A stretch of DNA of 64,000 nucleotides from Alitta virens (GCA_932294295.1 OW028583.1:124001-188000), one strand, 5' to 3'; shown: positions 22,464 to 36,760, counted from the stretch's first letter. Translations and numbers: made by a program. The notes: generated by a model not told the origin, from the sequence alone.

Positions 22464-24458
22464 AGGTCGATTGTATTTCAGCCAAAGGACTGTTTCCTCC
22501 AAGCAATGCCACTTCCTTAGTCTGAAGCTGACCTCCTACTAAACTCAGTGCTTCACTTGTTAGCACAAGAGGGAGCTGGTGAAGGCATGGTGTGCAAAGG
22601 CGACATCTGGTAAGTTAAACAAAAGTATTTACACATAAGTGCATTGTGATAATTTGGTATTCTGTGCAAATGCAATAATTTCTAAGGTCAGGAAATTCAT
22701 TTTTATATAATACTACATTTTGGAAAATGTTTACATTTAACCATTTGGTTTTGTGTGGATTTTTCAAAGTTAAATGCAAAGTGTGCACAACAGGAAGTGG
22801 TTCCATAAATCCAGTTAATAGCCAACAGGAACATGTTATAACTTATACATCACTTTGGTTCAACATGATGCCTCTCTTTGGACACAATGCCTGGGGACAA
22901 TAGCATTGTATTCATTGTCATTAGCCTCGTTCTGGTCTACATTGTTTTGGAGAATGAGTGACTCTTCTGAGCTCATCAAACAGTCAATGACTTTGACTAA
23001 AATAGATAATTTTAATCGGTTCAAAAGATTATAAAATTAGAAGGAAAATTGATTATTTTATTTCTACTTTTGCATAATGAGCAAAATGTTAAGATATAAG
23101 GAAATTGAAAGAATAAACAGCAAATAAAGTTTATTTTCAAATGATTATTTCCCACATTTTTTGTCTATTTATGGCATATGTAACACAAGCTAACACACTG
23201 ACAAACAAAATCCATTTCATACAAAACAAGTCATCAGTTATGAATACTGACCTTGAATTGTGACCTTGACATAAATGTTTTAAACAGATGTAATTACTTC
23301 TGTTCGTGTAGTTCAAACAGAACACCTTCACCAAATACTATTCAGAGTATGAAATTTCTTGTTGACATAGTAAACTTCTATTTTTAATTGTCAACTTCTC
23401 TATAGAACTATTGAAGCTACCATGAAGGTAATAAATAAAAGCTTATTATATTTTATGGCTTTTGAATTATACCACATACATGCGGTATTCCCAGAAACAT
23501 ATCATAACAATTGGCGAACAGCGGGGAGTTTGTACTAACATGTTCCTTCATGACTAATCAACATGCTATTACAGTTAGGACCAAGCAGTGTCAACACAGT
23601 AATCTATATTAAGCGTGTCATGAGGAAATAATGCATGCTAAATCATGTAGAACAAAAAAAGAACTCTGTCAACATGGCTGGGACAATGATGGTGGGTGCA
23701 ATGAATCTGCAATTGACAGTTATGCATGTAAATATGATTATAGTCATGTGCTTGATGCATGGATATACGTACTTCATAATGATGTAGGGACGTGTCATGC
23801 AGTGCTTGGATTTAAATATTTAGAAAACATTTGAGTACAAATTGTTTTTACTTTACAATTTATGTAAACATAGGATCCAAGTGTGTGCTACTGAATTTCC
23901 AATGAGAATAAATTATAGTAAAATCTATGCTACAAAACTTGGATTATTAAGTGCAGTCTTGAGTGTCATCCTGAGGCAAACGTAATGATGAACCCATAAA
24001 ACCAGTAAAGCTCAACTCGCAAAATTATGTCCAGGTGGTTGCATACACTACACTTCTTTGATAATTGTAGTTACCAAAACAATTTTTTAACAGCCACTTA
24101 CATAGAAATTACTGATCTTTTTATTAGCCCAGTCCATGTGCCTCGTTGATGTTTATTTCTTTGTTTACCGTTTTTCTCATATTTTTTATGAAGTATATTT
24201 TTCACACAGCATGTTTACAGGTGGATCACACTTCTCCATTGTCCCCAACCTTTGATCTCGTTTATTGACATGATTTATGTTTCCATGGCAACAAACTATA
24301 GTCATGTATCTGACACTGCTCCAGTGGATCTAAAAAAGATATTTCTTTCTTTTTAGCTACATTGGAAACAATAAAAGTGTACACAAAAATAAATACACAT
24401 AAACAATGCAATATAGGGGGACCTGGTTGTAATTTCAACTGTTAGAATACTTTTACAT
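22464..24458. other. Gene-free stretch
   Basis: About 2 kb of AT-rich DNA with no recognisable exons or elements. A 67-codon + frame at 23631 is Cys-rich at its start but lacks splice or signal context. Confidence 0.4.
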
Positions 24459-24680
24459 TATGCCCATGGTAAGTTTTTTAAATTTATACCATGGTAATTT
24501 ATTTAAACTATGACCATGGCAATTTTTTTATTATGCCCATGGTAATTTTTAAAAATTATGCCCATGGCAATTTTTTTAAAACTATGCCCATGGTAATTTT
24601 TTTAAATGATGCCCATGGTAATTTTTTTAATTATGCCCATGGTAATTTTTTTTAATTTTGCCCATGGTAATTTTTTCATC
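24459..24680. repeat. Minisatellite, about 25 bp x 9, with CCATGG core
   Basis: Nine imperfect units of ATGCCCATGGTAATTTTTTT with a varying A/T spacer. Each unit carries the palindrome CCATGG. Length variation is in the T run. Confidence 0.92.
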
Positions 24681-25054
24681 AACCCCTAATGTTACACAAT
24701 GGGGGTGTTTGTTGTAATTACAGATGGTTACAAAACAAAGTCTGGATTGAATTAAGCGCAAATAGCTTCAAAAAGATAGTATCTAGAAAATGATGTTTAC
24801 TCGTGATCTGCAAAGTGTATATTCAGAGTAAACATTTTTGGAAGAACGCAGTTATGTTTAAATTGTAGAGCAAAGCACTAAATTAGACTTGTACATGCTA
24901 TGAGAACATAATTTAGCCGATGAATGGGTTCAGTGTTAAAAACAACGATCATCAGTCAAATAAACCAGCTGCTCCAAAAGAGAAATCAAACTTGGTAAAC
25001 TTAAAAGAAAGTCATTCGTGCAGACGCTAAATAAACAGTGATCTGCATTCTGTA

Positions 25055-25787
25055 TGCAGTAGCGGTCAAAAATTAGCACAGACCTGAAATTTGATAACCA
25101 TTATTAAAGTGCACTTGATATGTCACTACAATGATACTTTTTCTCAAATATATTGATAAAAACCTAATTCATTAAAAAACAGATAACCATTATTAAAGTG
25201 CACTTAATCTGTCACTACAATGATACTTTTTCAAATATATTGATAAAAACCTAATTCATTGAAAACGTATAGGTTCAGTCGGATAAGTTCAATACTATTG
25301 ACAAAATGCGGGATCTTTTTTCAAATATCAAATCTTTGATATCTTGTTGCACAATGTCTAGCCCGTTTAACAGCAATCAATTAGTTCTCATAACTCAACA
25401 CCAGTTCTTGATATTTGAAAAAAGATCCCGCATTTTGCCAAAAGTATTGAACGTATCCGACTGAAACTATATGTTTTCAATGAATTAGGTTTTTATTAAT
25501 ATATTGGAGAAAAATTATCATTGTAGTGACAGATTAATTGCACTTTAATTGGTTGGGCTTTATGTCCTGTGTTTCTGCACCAGTTGGGCTAATTAGGACA
25601 GGCAGGGACCATGGCAATGAGATGGAGGAAACAGCCATCCAACTTAGGCTCGACCGGGAATCGAACCCGGGACCCAGCGGTTGGAAGCCCAGAGCGCTAC
25701 CTCTGAGCCAGGCCCCCGCCCCAATTGCACTTTAAGAATGGTTATCTAATTTCTGTTCAGGTTTATGCAATTTTGACCGCAACTGCA
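25055..25787. mobile_element. Tc1/mariner-like foldback MITE, interrupted by a SINE
   Basis: Ends TGCAGTAGCGGTCAAAAATT and AATTTTGACCGCAACTGCA are inverted repeats flanked by TA (25053-25054, 25788-25789). The two long arms pair around a centre at about 25345-25410. The left arm holds a tandem duplication of about 105 bp (GATAACCATTATTAAAGTGC occurs at about 25096 and 25182). The right arm is split by the SINE at 25549-25722. There is no transposase. Confidence 0.85.
25549..25722 (-). mobile_element. tRNA-Gly-like SINE inserted in the foldback element
   Basis: On the minus strand it has GGCTCAGAGGTAGCGC (A box), loop CTTCCAA and GGGTTCGATTCCC (perfect B box). Flanking 13-bp duplication AATTGCACTTTAA lies at 25536-25548 and 25723-25735. 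It is the best preserved B box of the family in this window. Confidence 0.95.
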
Positions 25788-25789
25788 TA

Positions 25790-26724
25790 TTCATTGATAA
25801 TGTAATGTCTGACATTACAAATGTCTGCAATTTTATGACTTCATGAACTTTGATACATAGGATACAAAAACTAGCTTTGTTGAGCAATTGACAGTGGCAG
25901 ACACAATGATGAGATGATTAGGCTTGATGTCCCCATACCATTTTATGAACTTGGCTGATCATAATATATTGTTAGTCTTTGTAACCCCACTCGACTCATC
26001 CGCTACAAATTATCTTCTGTATTTTTTATCCGCTGGCTTTCATTAGTTTGGAGGAAATTGTGTTTTATTTCCTTTTTTTAGAATCTTCACTCCGCCCCAA
26101 ACGTTTTTATTATGAATTCTGCTATAAATTCCAATTTGTCCTTTAAACACCTGTCATAAATCGTGGCTAAAATCATGTTCAACTCATGAATATATTACAC
26201 GGACAAGGTCACGTTCTTTCACTTTTTGCCCCAAAACACATTTAGATGTCGTGAAAAAAGTTGAAGACAAGTTTTGACAAAACTGCTCAATCCACAATGG
26301 CCCGGTGTGCTCCCAGCAGGGACCAGGCACAAGAAGTGAAATATTGGAAAGTATAATTAAGCGGAGATAATAATGGATCTCACTGCCTATCAAATTATAA
26401 ATGCAAAGGAATGATGGATTCATATGTTCTTACTTTTCACTTCAGAATAATTGTCCAGGGTTTTGGGTTTCATTTTAAATGGATGGATGGAAATGAAGGA
26501 ATTTCTATGGAGAGATAAAGTGAAATTTGTAGACACGTTATAAATCCTCCTCAGTCCGTTTGAAATTTGTGTCAGCCATTTGTCAAAGGAATAAATTAAA
26601 GAAAGTACTGTTTCATGTAGAAGTGGCAAAAAATACTGACTATAACATAATTGGGAGATAATAATTGAATAGATTAATCTCAGATAACTCTATAATCATC
26701 TGCAGGACTTCGAATTTTGAGATG
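25790..26724. other. Gene-free stretch
   Basis: A fragment GATGAGATGATTAGGCTT at about 25909 is a tail remnant of the 14405-type SINE in reverse. Otherwise nothing is seen. Confidence 0.4.
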
Positions 26725-26956
26725 TTAAGGACCTTTTGCGTGGCTCATAGCTGTGTGGGAAGCTAGGATAGAACCCAGGTATAACAAAAACCAACCAAGC
26801 TGTCTAGTACCTGGTCTTACAACTGGGTATCTATGCTGAGGCAAATAAAATACCCCACCCATGGGGTAAATGTTTAACATGGGTGGACTCCTCTCTCTCA
26901 CCTCATCAATCAACCATCGATAGTGGCAAGAACTTGCCTAAGAGGGCCGCACTATC
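26725..26956 (+). mobile_element. tRNA-derived SINE (14405 family) with (TATC)n tail
   Basis: A decayed head (TGGCTCATAGCTG, GATAGAACCCAGG) is followed by GTATCTATGCTGAGGCAAAT, CCCCACCCATGGGGTAAATG and ATCGATAGTGGCAAGAACTT, matching 14405-14683 in the opposite orientation. It ends GCACTATCC and passes directly into (TATC)n. Confidence 0.82.
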
Positions 26957-28212
<1,256 letters not shown>

Positions 28213-28406
28213 TGGTCGGTGGGTGGATTAGGGCTTTACGTCCTGTATTTCTGCACCTGTTGGGCTAATTAGGACAGGCAGGGACCATGGCAATGAGATT
28301 ATGGATGAAACAGCAATCCAACTTATATTAGGCTCAACCAGGAATTGAACACGGGACCCAGTGGTTGGAAGCCCAGCGCGCTACCACTGAGCTAGGCCCC
28401 CACCCC
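28213..28406 (-). mobile_element. tRNA-Gly-like SINE
   Basis: Third copy of the 11678/25549 family: on the minus strand it has GCTCAGTGGTAGCGCGCTGG, loop CTTCCAA and a B box decayed to GTGTTCAATTCC. Flanks CTCTATCCTCAA (28201-28212) and CTCTGTTCTCAA (28407-28418) match at 10 of 12, so the duplication is partly eroded. Confidence 0.9.
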
Positions 28407-28429
28407 CTCTGTTCTCAACAGAAGACCAC

Positions 28430-28502
28430 GATTGGATTTCACTTCATGCTACACATCTACCCATGAGTGGGGTATTTTGCTTACCTCAGCACAGACTCCA
28501 GA
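28430..28502 (-). mobile_element. Fragment of the 14405-type SINE
   Basis: On the minus strand it reads GTCTGTGCTGAGGTAAGC, ATACCCCACTCATGGGTAGA, matching the conserved body of that family. Head and tail are missing. Confidence 0.5.
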
Positions 28503-30140
28503 AATACACCCCGCACAGACACTGCGAGTTGTCAAGTGTGGGGGTGTAGTTCCGCTGTCTACTCATAACATTAGCCAATCATCCAGTAACGATAATCGCT
28601 AGGTAGATATTTTTCCTGATTTATGGCATCAATTAGGAAAGGCATTTTCCAGTGGTATCCACACATCTACCCAACACCCCATGTATTTTGTTCACCTGTC
28701 CAAACAACTGCAGCCAATAGCTACATGATGTTAACCGAAAGCCAGCTGGCTTGGATGAGTTGTCAAGAGCCAAACATGACATCATCATTTGTCATGTTCT
28801 GCCAATTGCCCGTGATTGGCACCCGTGATTTGTACCTATGACGAATGGGTGAGCACAGGGGGCTAAATATAGCAACCTTCACTCAACAAAGTGGTTGTCT
28901 CTTGCTGAGCAGTTGAGCTGCATTCTGGTGATAACAGGGGCTGGCATCAGACAGTCAGACAAGAGCCGGGAAGATAAGATAAAAGAATTGTATGTGGGGT
29001 ATGGTGAATAAGGGACAGACAGACATGTATGAAAACAGACAGAGATAGATAGACGGAGGCACAAGATAGCTACAATGTAAATAACTTTTACTTGGTGGCT
29101 GAAACCATTACTAAATTTATTAAAAAATGTTCTCTTCTTTTAATGAATTTATATTTATTTTATTTAAAACGTACAGTGTACTCGTGTATTGCAAAACGTT
29201 TCTGTGGAATTTTAATGTATTGATGTTTGCGACAAATATGTCATATTTGACATAATACTGTCAATAAAAACTATATATACAATTTTTGATGAGGAGCACA
29301 ACAAATGTATTCCCTAGCTAGACTATAATCATGAGTGTTTATTTGTAAGAAATTGGCATCACTAATTAATTTACTTAAGGCCACCAGAGCAATAATTTAA
29401 GTTAATGATTTATGAATTGAGGAAGGAGAAATAATAGGACTTCTGTAACAGTCAGTGACTCACCCCACAAGGCTGTCAGTTGCATTTTATGGCTGAGTCC
29501 TTTATATTGAAGGAGAAATCTCAGTAATAGTCAGGATGATGATTAGAGTATAACCTTGCGAAAAAAGATATTTAATCAGCCGGGTTTGTTCTGTGCCTGA
29601 TAAACATGGGAAAAATACAACTGCTGCTGGTTTCCACATAACAGAACAAAACCTAATTGAATTCACTGAGGAAATTGGAAACGGGGAAGCAATGGATGTA
29701 TATGAGAAAGACCAAAACATGAACAGGTTGGATTCCAAAGACATTGGGAAATGGATAGGGGGGGGGGGCTATGTGGTAAGATAAAGAATAAGAATTATGT
29801 AGTGATGTAATATATTGTTCCAAGGCTGCTGGTAAGTAAGTTACTTGGTCAAATTGTGTAAAAAACTGAGGAGTATAGATGTAATGATGAGATGATAAGG
29901 CTTCGAGTCCACACACCCATTCATTCTGTTCTTTCATATACCTTATCGCATTCAACGGGTAACCTCCTTAACTTTTTAAACGACCACTGGGACTGTTCAA
30001 GGCAAAGTAACAAACGAAAGAATTCTGAATAATTACATTTAGATAAAAGCCAGTTTCAAATTGCTGCCTAGCTCATATCAATCCTTGCAGTGGTTCTATA
30101 GGATCCAATTCATCAAGATATGCTGACTGTGTTCCTAATG
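28503..30140. other. Gene-free stretch
   Basis: A SINE-tail remnant AATGATGAGATGATAAGGCT lies at about 29882. A G run sits at 29758-29767. No exon is supported. Confidence 0.4.
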
Positions 30141-30164
30141 GATGTGTTTACTGGTGGTTATAGA

Positions 30165-30590
30165 TGTCTGTATCTTATGTCTGTATCTTAAGCCTGTATC
30201 TTGTGTCTGTATCTTAAGCCTGTATCTAGTGTATGTGTCTTATGTCTGTGTATCTTCTGTCTGTGTCCTATGTCTGTATCTTATGTCTGTGTATCTTATG
30301 TCTGTATATTGTGTCTATATCTTATGACTATATCTTATGTCTGTATCGTATGTCTGTGTATCTTATGTCTGTGTATATTGTGTCTGTGTATCTTGTGTCT
30401 GTATCTCATGGCCGTATCTTATGTATATGTCTTATGTCTGTGTATCTTATGTCTGTATATTGAGTCTGTATCTTATGTCTGATTATCTTGTGTCTGTGTG
30501 TCTTGTGTCTGTATCTCATGTGTGTGTATCTTAGTCTGTATCTTGTGTCTGTATCTTGTGTCTGTATCTTATGTCTGTATCTTATACATC
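30165..30590. repeat. Minisatellite, 12-15 bp (TGTCTGTATCTTA) array
   Basis: About 30 units of TGTCTGTATCTTATG with TGTG-insertion variants. It yields Cys/Leu/Tyr/Val-rich frames in all three + frames that are not genes. Confidence 0.95.
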
Positions 30591-31818
30591 CTTTTTTTAT
30601 GTGATAAACAAAGCAAGCGTGATAGAGGTGGATCATTTTCCTACAGAATGGATCATTTTCCTATAGAACGATCAGGAAATAGTAGACTAAGCCTTTTGGC
30701 ACATTTCACCTCGAGATAAGACTGTTTACCAAACCATGTGGTCGGAGGATTTTTTGGTAGGAATAAACTGGGCAGCCACAGGAAATTGCACTTTTTGGAA
30801 CGATCATTGGGAGCAGAGAAAACCGGACAAAAATGAAGAAAAATCGACAATAAAAACGGGATGTGAAAAATATTGGCCTTGACAGAGTGGGGGTAGGGGT
30901 GGGTATAGGTAGAAAGAAAGAGAAAGAAAGAAAAAGTGACAGGTGAGAAAGAAATAGTAGCCAGAAAAAGACAGGAGTTTTCTTGCGAAAAACAAAATTG
31001 AGGGAGCTCTCTAATGTGGAAGGCAAAAAAGGAAATAAACAATCTTCAGTCAGGGAGGTGGAAAAGCAGAGGTGGAAAAGCAGACGTCAGTCAGGACTAA
31101 AATATCAACATTTGAGAAAAGAAATCGAAGTGCAAATGACATACAACAGCCTGGGGTATGTGTTAGTCTTATGTACTGTGTGTGTAGTACAAGTGATTTG
31201 CACTGGAATGCTCACTTTGCAGATTGCTTCTAGATTATTCACTTGGTCTCTCTTGAATTTACTGACTTTAGTCAAGTTTGGCTTATAAAATTGTTACAAC
31301 GGACACTTCGACTTATGTATAGTCAAAATAACAGAAATGCTTCTTAATGTAAAATGAAAAGATTAAAAGACAATGAAAGCATTGTATGCTAAAGAATTCA
31401 ATATTTGAAACTTCGTAGTTCGCAATTCGAAGATCGAACGACGACAGATCATGTGACACGACGGCATTGATCGTGTGACTTTTACGAGTCGAATATTATG
31501 CTCTTCACATCGGAATCAGAAAGCTTTAGGAATAAAGAATGACTTTATTGAAAAGTTTAAAATAATGTAAATATTTGTGGAATAAAAGCATAAGTAAAGT
31601 TCTATGGAGATCTTTATGTACTTTGTTTATGTTCCGTGCTCGGAATGGAAGTTCAAGTATCAATAGCTGCAAAAACAAGAAATTTCTCAAACTTCTTGAA
31701 ATGGAGATACTCTAGGATCAGAATGTGTTTGAACTGCGGAGTTAGTTACAATGATATCAGAATGGGAAAATGTGCTGAATTCAAATAAATGCCTCTTGGT
31801 ATAAAAACAAAACAAAAA
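30591..31818. other. Gene-free stretch
   Basis: Includes a purine-rich tract (about 30890-30980). The 129-codon minus-strand frame over it is Phe/Ser/Leu-rich by composition and has no domain. Confidence 0.4.
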
Positions 31819-31967
31819 AATTTGCAAATGTGCTACGTGCATTTTTCATGCGTTTGGATAAACGCATGGAAAGCGCATTCACCTCATTCTAATTAGGTAA
31901 AAACCATGCATTTTCCATGCGTTTATCCTTCTCATGGAAAACGCACGTGGCACATTTGGCCATGTAT
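31819..31967. mobile_element. Palindromic MITE, near full copy
   Basis: The left arm starts at GCAAATGTGCTACGTGC (outer TACATGG lost). The right arm is intact to GGCCATGTA. Confidence 0.82.
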
Positions 31968-32236
31968 TAACCAAAACACTTAACAAACATTTAATGCTTC
32001 TTGACATTGACTGGAAATGTGTAATTTTATCCTTTTACACTGAAAGTAGTTACTTAACTTGAGTAATATCAGTCATTTAAAATCAAGCATTTGATTAACA
32101 TAATGGTGGAGTATCTGGTCTATCCGGGAAGATTTGAGTAACTGAGCCCATAAAATATGAGTTAGAAGAGTCTTTATATCATGTGATGGGGCAATGGCAG
32201 CATTAGCCCTACTTTGACATTCCAGTCTTAACAGGC

Positions 32237-32272
32237 AACCCCTGTGCTATAAATAGCACGGGGTTACGTAAC
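32237..32272. other. Hairpin with TATAAATA loop beside a perfect PAR-bZIP-type palindrome
   Basis: AACCCCTGTGCTAT and ATAGCACGGGGTT pair with a single bulge around AA. The right arm overlaps GTTACGTAAC (32263-32272), a full match to the PAR bZIP/E4BP4 consensus. A regulatory role is speculative. Confidence 0.3.
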
Positions 32273-35162
32273 CAACCCTTTAGCTTGAATCAGAGGGGAG
32301 TACTATAAAATAACCCCCATGGCAACATATGGGGGGGGGGATAGGGGGATATCTGAAGGATGCCTAAAATACCTGCCTTCCCATCCTCAATGCTGATGCT
32401 GCAGGTTGGCTCTCATTCAAGGATGCTTCACCAGAGGATATGAATAGGGAAGGGGGGGGGCAGGCAAGTGGGGGGGGGGGGGTAAATCTGTAGCTCTAGT
32501 TAATGACTAGTGCATAACGACTCTTTAGCATGTGATAAACGGTTAACGAAAATGAAATTTTGAGATTTGGAGGTAATCACAGCAGTGTTACAAACCTGTA
32601 AAGGTAAGGCAAGACAATTTGACACTGCACTGTTGGCAGATGTATTGATGAGATGATAGGGCCTATGGTTCCAACTTATTGTTTTCCACCTTGAGTTACT
32701 CCCACAAAGGTGTTTTTTAACCAAGCTGAGCTGAATTATTATCGACCACCAAGACTGTTGTACCACGAATCGAACTCAAGACCAGCTCTCTGCTAAGTGG
32801 ACCATTTAAATGATATATTCACACAGAACAAAATAATTATCATTAAATAGACAGGTCATTTCATATCATTATCATTACCTAGTTTATTGCTGTTTCAAAT
32901 AAGTAGTAAGAAAGCCAGTAAGCCAATAAGAAAATAAATAAGTTAGTTTTTATTGCATTGCAACCAATGCATATAATAGATGTATCATTATTTATGCATT
33001 CCATATATACACCCAGAAATTCATCATGCAACTGCTTACATATAACATTAGACTATATTGACTAGCATGTTCACTAGCAGTATGGCTTTGCTATAGCATG
33101 GGGTCTGTGGATGCCATCAAAACTAACCTCTCAGTTCGGGGTTTGCGTAACATTATGCAACCCCAGTCAGCCCCAACCCCCAACCCAGTAGATCCCTCCT
33201 ACCCCTGGGCAAAAGAAAAAGGCTAAACACCCCCAAAAACGCACCCCACAGAGGGCAGAGACACTGATATCCTTGATGGGTAACTGATAGATAGGGTTGT
33301 AGCAAAAACAGGGCAGACATGTTGCCCAAATCTCAGCCAGTCTTATTTTCTGTCTCATAGGAGACCCTGACATCCACGATAAACCTCCCATGTTATTAGT
33401 TATGCCAAGGAAATGCTCTGACATTTTCCTTCAGTTTTCCAATGTTAGACACTTGGCTGGTTATTTCCTCAATTTTCCTGAAGACCAAAATAAATAGACT
33501 AAGTGACATTTCCAGATTTTTAATCTATTTTTAAATATAGATGACACATTAGAAATGAAATCAAATCGTGTTGTATCGTGACAGAATTAATGTTATTATT
33601 GAATTCTGTTGAATATGAGAAGCTATATAGATTTGATTAAGTGCCTGAACAATGTCTGACATGACAGTTCCTGGTATGAAATGTATAGGAAAGACGTGCA
33701 TCCGAGTTCGATCATCAGTTATATTTATCAAATATATATATAATATTGTGTATACCCGACATTAAAAGTATATAGGGATAGACCACTCCCATTCAATCAC
33801 TGTGATATTCGAGTTATTTCCTCTTTCCTTTCATAAAATATCTTCTAAATTTTCACACGGACCTCCTGCGAGCCAGGGACAGCCTTTCCTCTGTTCCTAT
33901 AATTCAGTAATTTGCTCAACAAGGGGACTGGATACCTGAATGATGACTGACAATAAAAACAACCAGGATGCCAGTTTAGTCATAATGAAGGCCCAGTCAG
34001 TTCTGCCATGAAGGTTGTGCCTGTTGCATACCTCAAATAATAGTCAATCACTGTTTAGCTGACTATGCTGTTTATGTTTTTATTTTAACCAAAATACTCA
34101 TAAAAAAGGTTAAACCTTCACAGTGGCATAGTTTTCATAACTGAAACGCATAAGTAGTTTTTTTAATGTTTGCAAAACAACAACAGAAACAGGGCAGGGG
34201 CTCACCTGAACACAGGGCTCTGCATTGGCGCATAAATTGAGTGACGTGGACTGCGGTGCAAACAGGGGGACGGGTCGGCTGTTTAATGCTCTAATCATCT
34301 CAAAATCCAATTTAACAAAAAATATTTGATTAAAAAATTGAGTAAACACCGTTTCTCGCCTATTTCAATCATTTTGTTACAAAATTTGACATTTTCATAC
34401 AAGACATTTGCAATTGCAGACGATTTTATGAACAGGTGTTGACTTCATAAAATTCACAGCGCAATACAATAAGTTGGAGCTTGACACGGCTTGTCAACTC
34501 ACAACAAAACGTTCCCTGTTGCTACTGAGCTCTCCCCAAATCCTTTCATATATTATTGAAACTGAGCTTTCTCTTTGTCTATTTTACTCTTTTTTGAACC
34601 TGTCATGGAATATCGGAGCCATATTGCTCTTTCTGGATTAAATGAAGTGACAACAATTATCCCATCATATTTAATTCATATATTGTCACAAAACAATGAA
34701 TATTCATGACATAACTGTTATATTAAGTGACACATGCCATGTGGTGCTATTTTTAAGCTCCCATTTACTTGTAGGTGACTCCGGCACACATTGTTTACAT
34801 TAAAAAGTGACAAGCAAAAAAGACTTGTAGACAGAATTCAATTCAGTTCTGTCAGGCTATCAGCTGCCATTATGTCAAAAAAAAAATTCTAAAAACCGCC
34901 ATTTTCCTTCATTTAAGGATACTTTACAGCATTCCTGAGAAAGAAACACATGTGTGCATTATGCTCAGTGACACAGGTAAACACACATCAGATTGTGTTG
35001 CAACGTGATTAATTTTACAGTCAGCGATTAAATGGTGGAATTACAAATGATTTCATTCCAACTAGAGCATTATAATGTAATCACTCTTGTTTTAATTTGC
35101 ATGAATAATGACTATATAAATGAAGGTGATAAATGAAATATACCATGATCAATTTGTCATAC
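32273..35162. other. Gene-free stretch
   Basis: G runs lie at 32332-32342, 32450-32459 and 32470-32482. A SINE-tail remnant GATGAGATGATAGGGCCT is at about 32647. CCCC-rich sequence lies at 33165-33250. No supported exon. Confidence 0.4.
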
Positions 35163-35317
35163 TACATGGCCAAATGTGCCACATGCGTTTTCCATGAGAA
35201 GGATAAACGCATGGAAAACGCATGGTTTCGGCCTAATTAAAATTAGGTGAAAACCATGCGTTTTCAATGCATTTATCCAAACGCATGGAAAACGCACGCA
35301 GCACATTTGGCCATGTA
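35163..35317. mobile_element. 155-bp palindromic MITE, best-preserved copy
   Basis: TACATGGCCAAATGTGCC at the left and GCACATTTGGCCATGTA at the right. The arms pair over about 70 bp each around an AATTAAAATTAGG centre. Confidence 0.9.
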
Positions 35318-36030
35318 TAATAAACACTGCGACAGACAACTGAATATCTAAAGAATTAAAGACGCCCTGTTTGAATAAGTCATGATATATTTGTTGGGCG
35401 TTTAATAACAATTGAACCATGTCTCATTCAAATTTCCTTTTAACTTTTTTCTGGTCATAATATAAGACCCTCTAGTGCCCCAGGCCCCGTGTTGAGCTAT
35501 GCCAGTTGAATGGGTCCAGGGAGGAGGCCTCTATATATCCACGCAGCCCAGTGAACAGAGGTCTATGACAGCACTATATACACTGACAATTGCCTCTCTG
35601 TACTGGAGTAATAATCCCAAGATCCTGAAGAGATTGTGAATCATGGCGAATATAATCCTGTGTGGAGTGGCATGCCATCACATCCACAACAGACAAGCTC
35701 TGTGATGACCACACGACATGACTAACACTAAAATGGTCCTCAGTCAATCTGGCTTTTTCATCATCTAATATCCTGGTACACCCATACCCCCTGATGTGGC
35801 TTGATGGCCGTTTAATGCAAATCCAAGCACTCAGTCCGATGGAATCACAGTCCCTGCAAAAGACTGCTGCCATTATTAATGTACTGAATGGGGTGTCATC
35901 ATATATGTACAGGATATGTCAGCATGTGAGCGAAACAAGCAATACAAGGTCTTGTACTATGCGACTATACAATAACGTATACATTCAAAAACGATGAACT
36001 GATTCATACGTTGCGTAGTAATTTTATTTA
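35318..36030. other. No gene seen
   Basis: Unique-looking sequence. Frames at 35574-35997 on both strands have no recognisable domain. Confidence 0.4.
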
Positions 36031-36039
36031 ATTACATAT

Positions 36040-36760
36040 GAGCTTATTCGTATCATATTGTATCGTACCATATCTATGTATCTATGTATCTATCGTATCT
36101 ATCTATCTACGTATGTATCTTATGTATCATATGTATGTATGTATCTATCAATCAATCAATCAATTAATCAATCAATCAATCTACAATCTATCTATCTATC
36201 TAACTTCTGTATCTACCATATCTATCATATCTATCGTGTCTATCGTATCTATCGTATTTATCGTATCTACTGTATTCTATCTACCATAATCTATCTAACG
36301 TATCTATCTATCTACCTATATATCTATCCATCTACCTATCTACCATATTCTATCTACACATATCTATTGTATCTATCATATCTATTGTATCCATCGTATC
36401 CATCTACCTATCTATCATATCTATCGACCGTATCTATCGTACGTATCTACCGTATCTATCGTATCTACCATATGTACCATATCTAACGTATCTATCTACC
36501 GTATCTACCGTATCTATCGCATGTATCAACCGTATCTAACGTACGTATCATACGTATCTATCGTATCTATCTACTGTATCTACCGTATCTATTGTACGTA
36601 TCTATTGTATCTATCTACCGTATCTACCGTATCTACCGTATCTACCGTATCTACCGTATGTACCGTATCTACCGTATCTATCGTATCTATCTACCGTATT
36701 CTATCTATCATATTGTATCTATCGTATCTATCATATATATATATATATCTATCTATTCCA
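36040..36760. repeat. 700-bp (TATC)-derived array with CGTATCTAC higher-order units
   Basis: Degenerate TATC repeat in which a 9-bp CGTATCTAC unit has been secondarily amplified (best at 36617-36690). It also contains (ATCA)n at 36147-36180. Confidence 0.95.

Noticed and set aside
25549..25722. Functional tRNA-Gly gene
   Set aside because: It has A and B boxes and a Gly-type loop, but a 110-bp non-tRNA body, a target duplication and sister copies show it is a SINE. The acceptor stem does not close properly.
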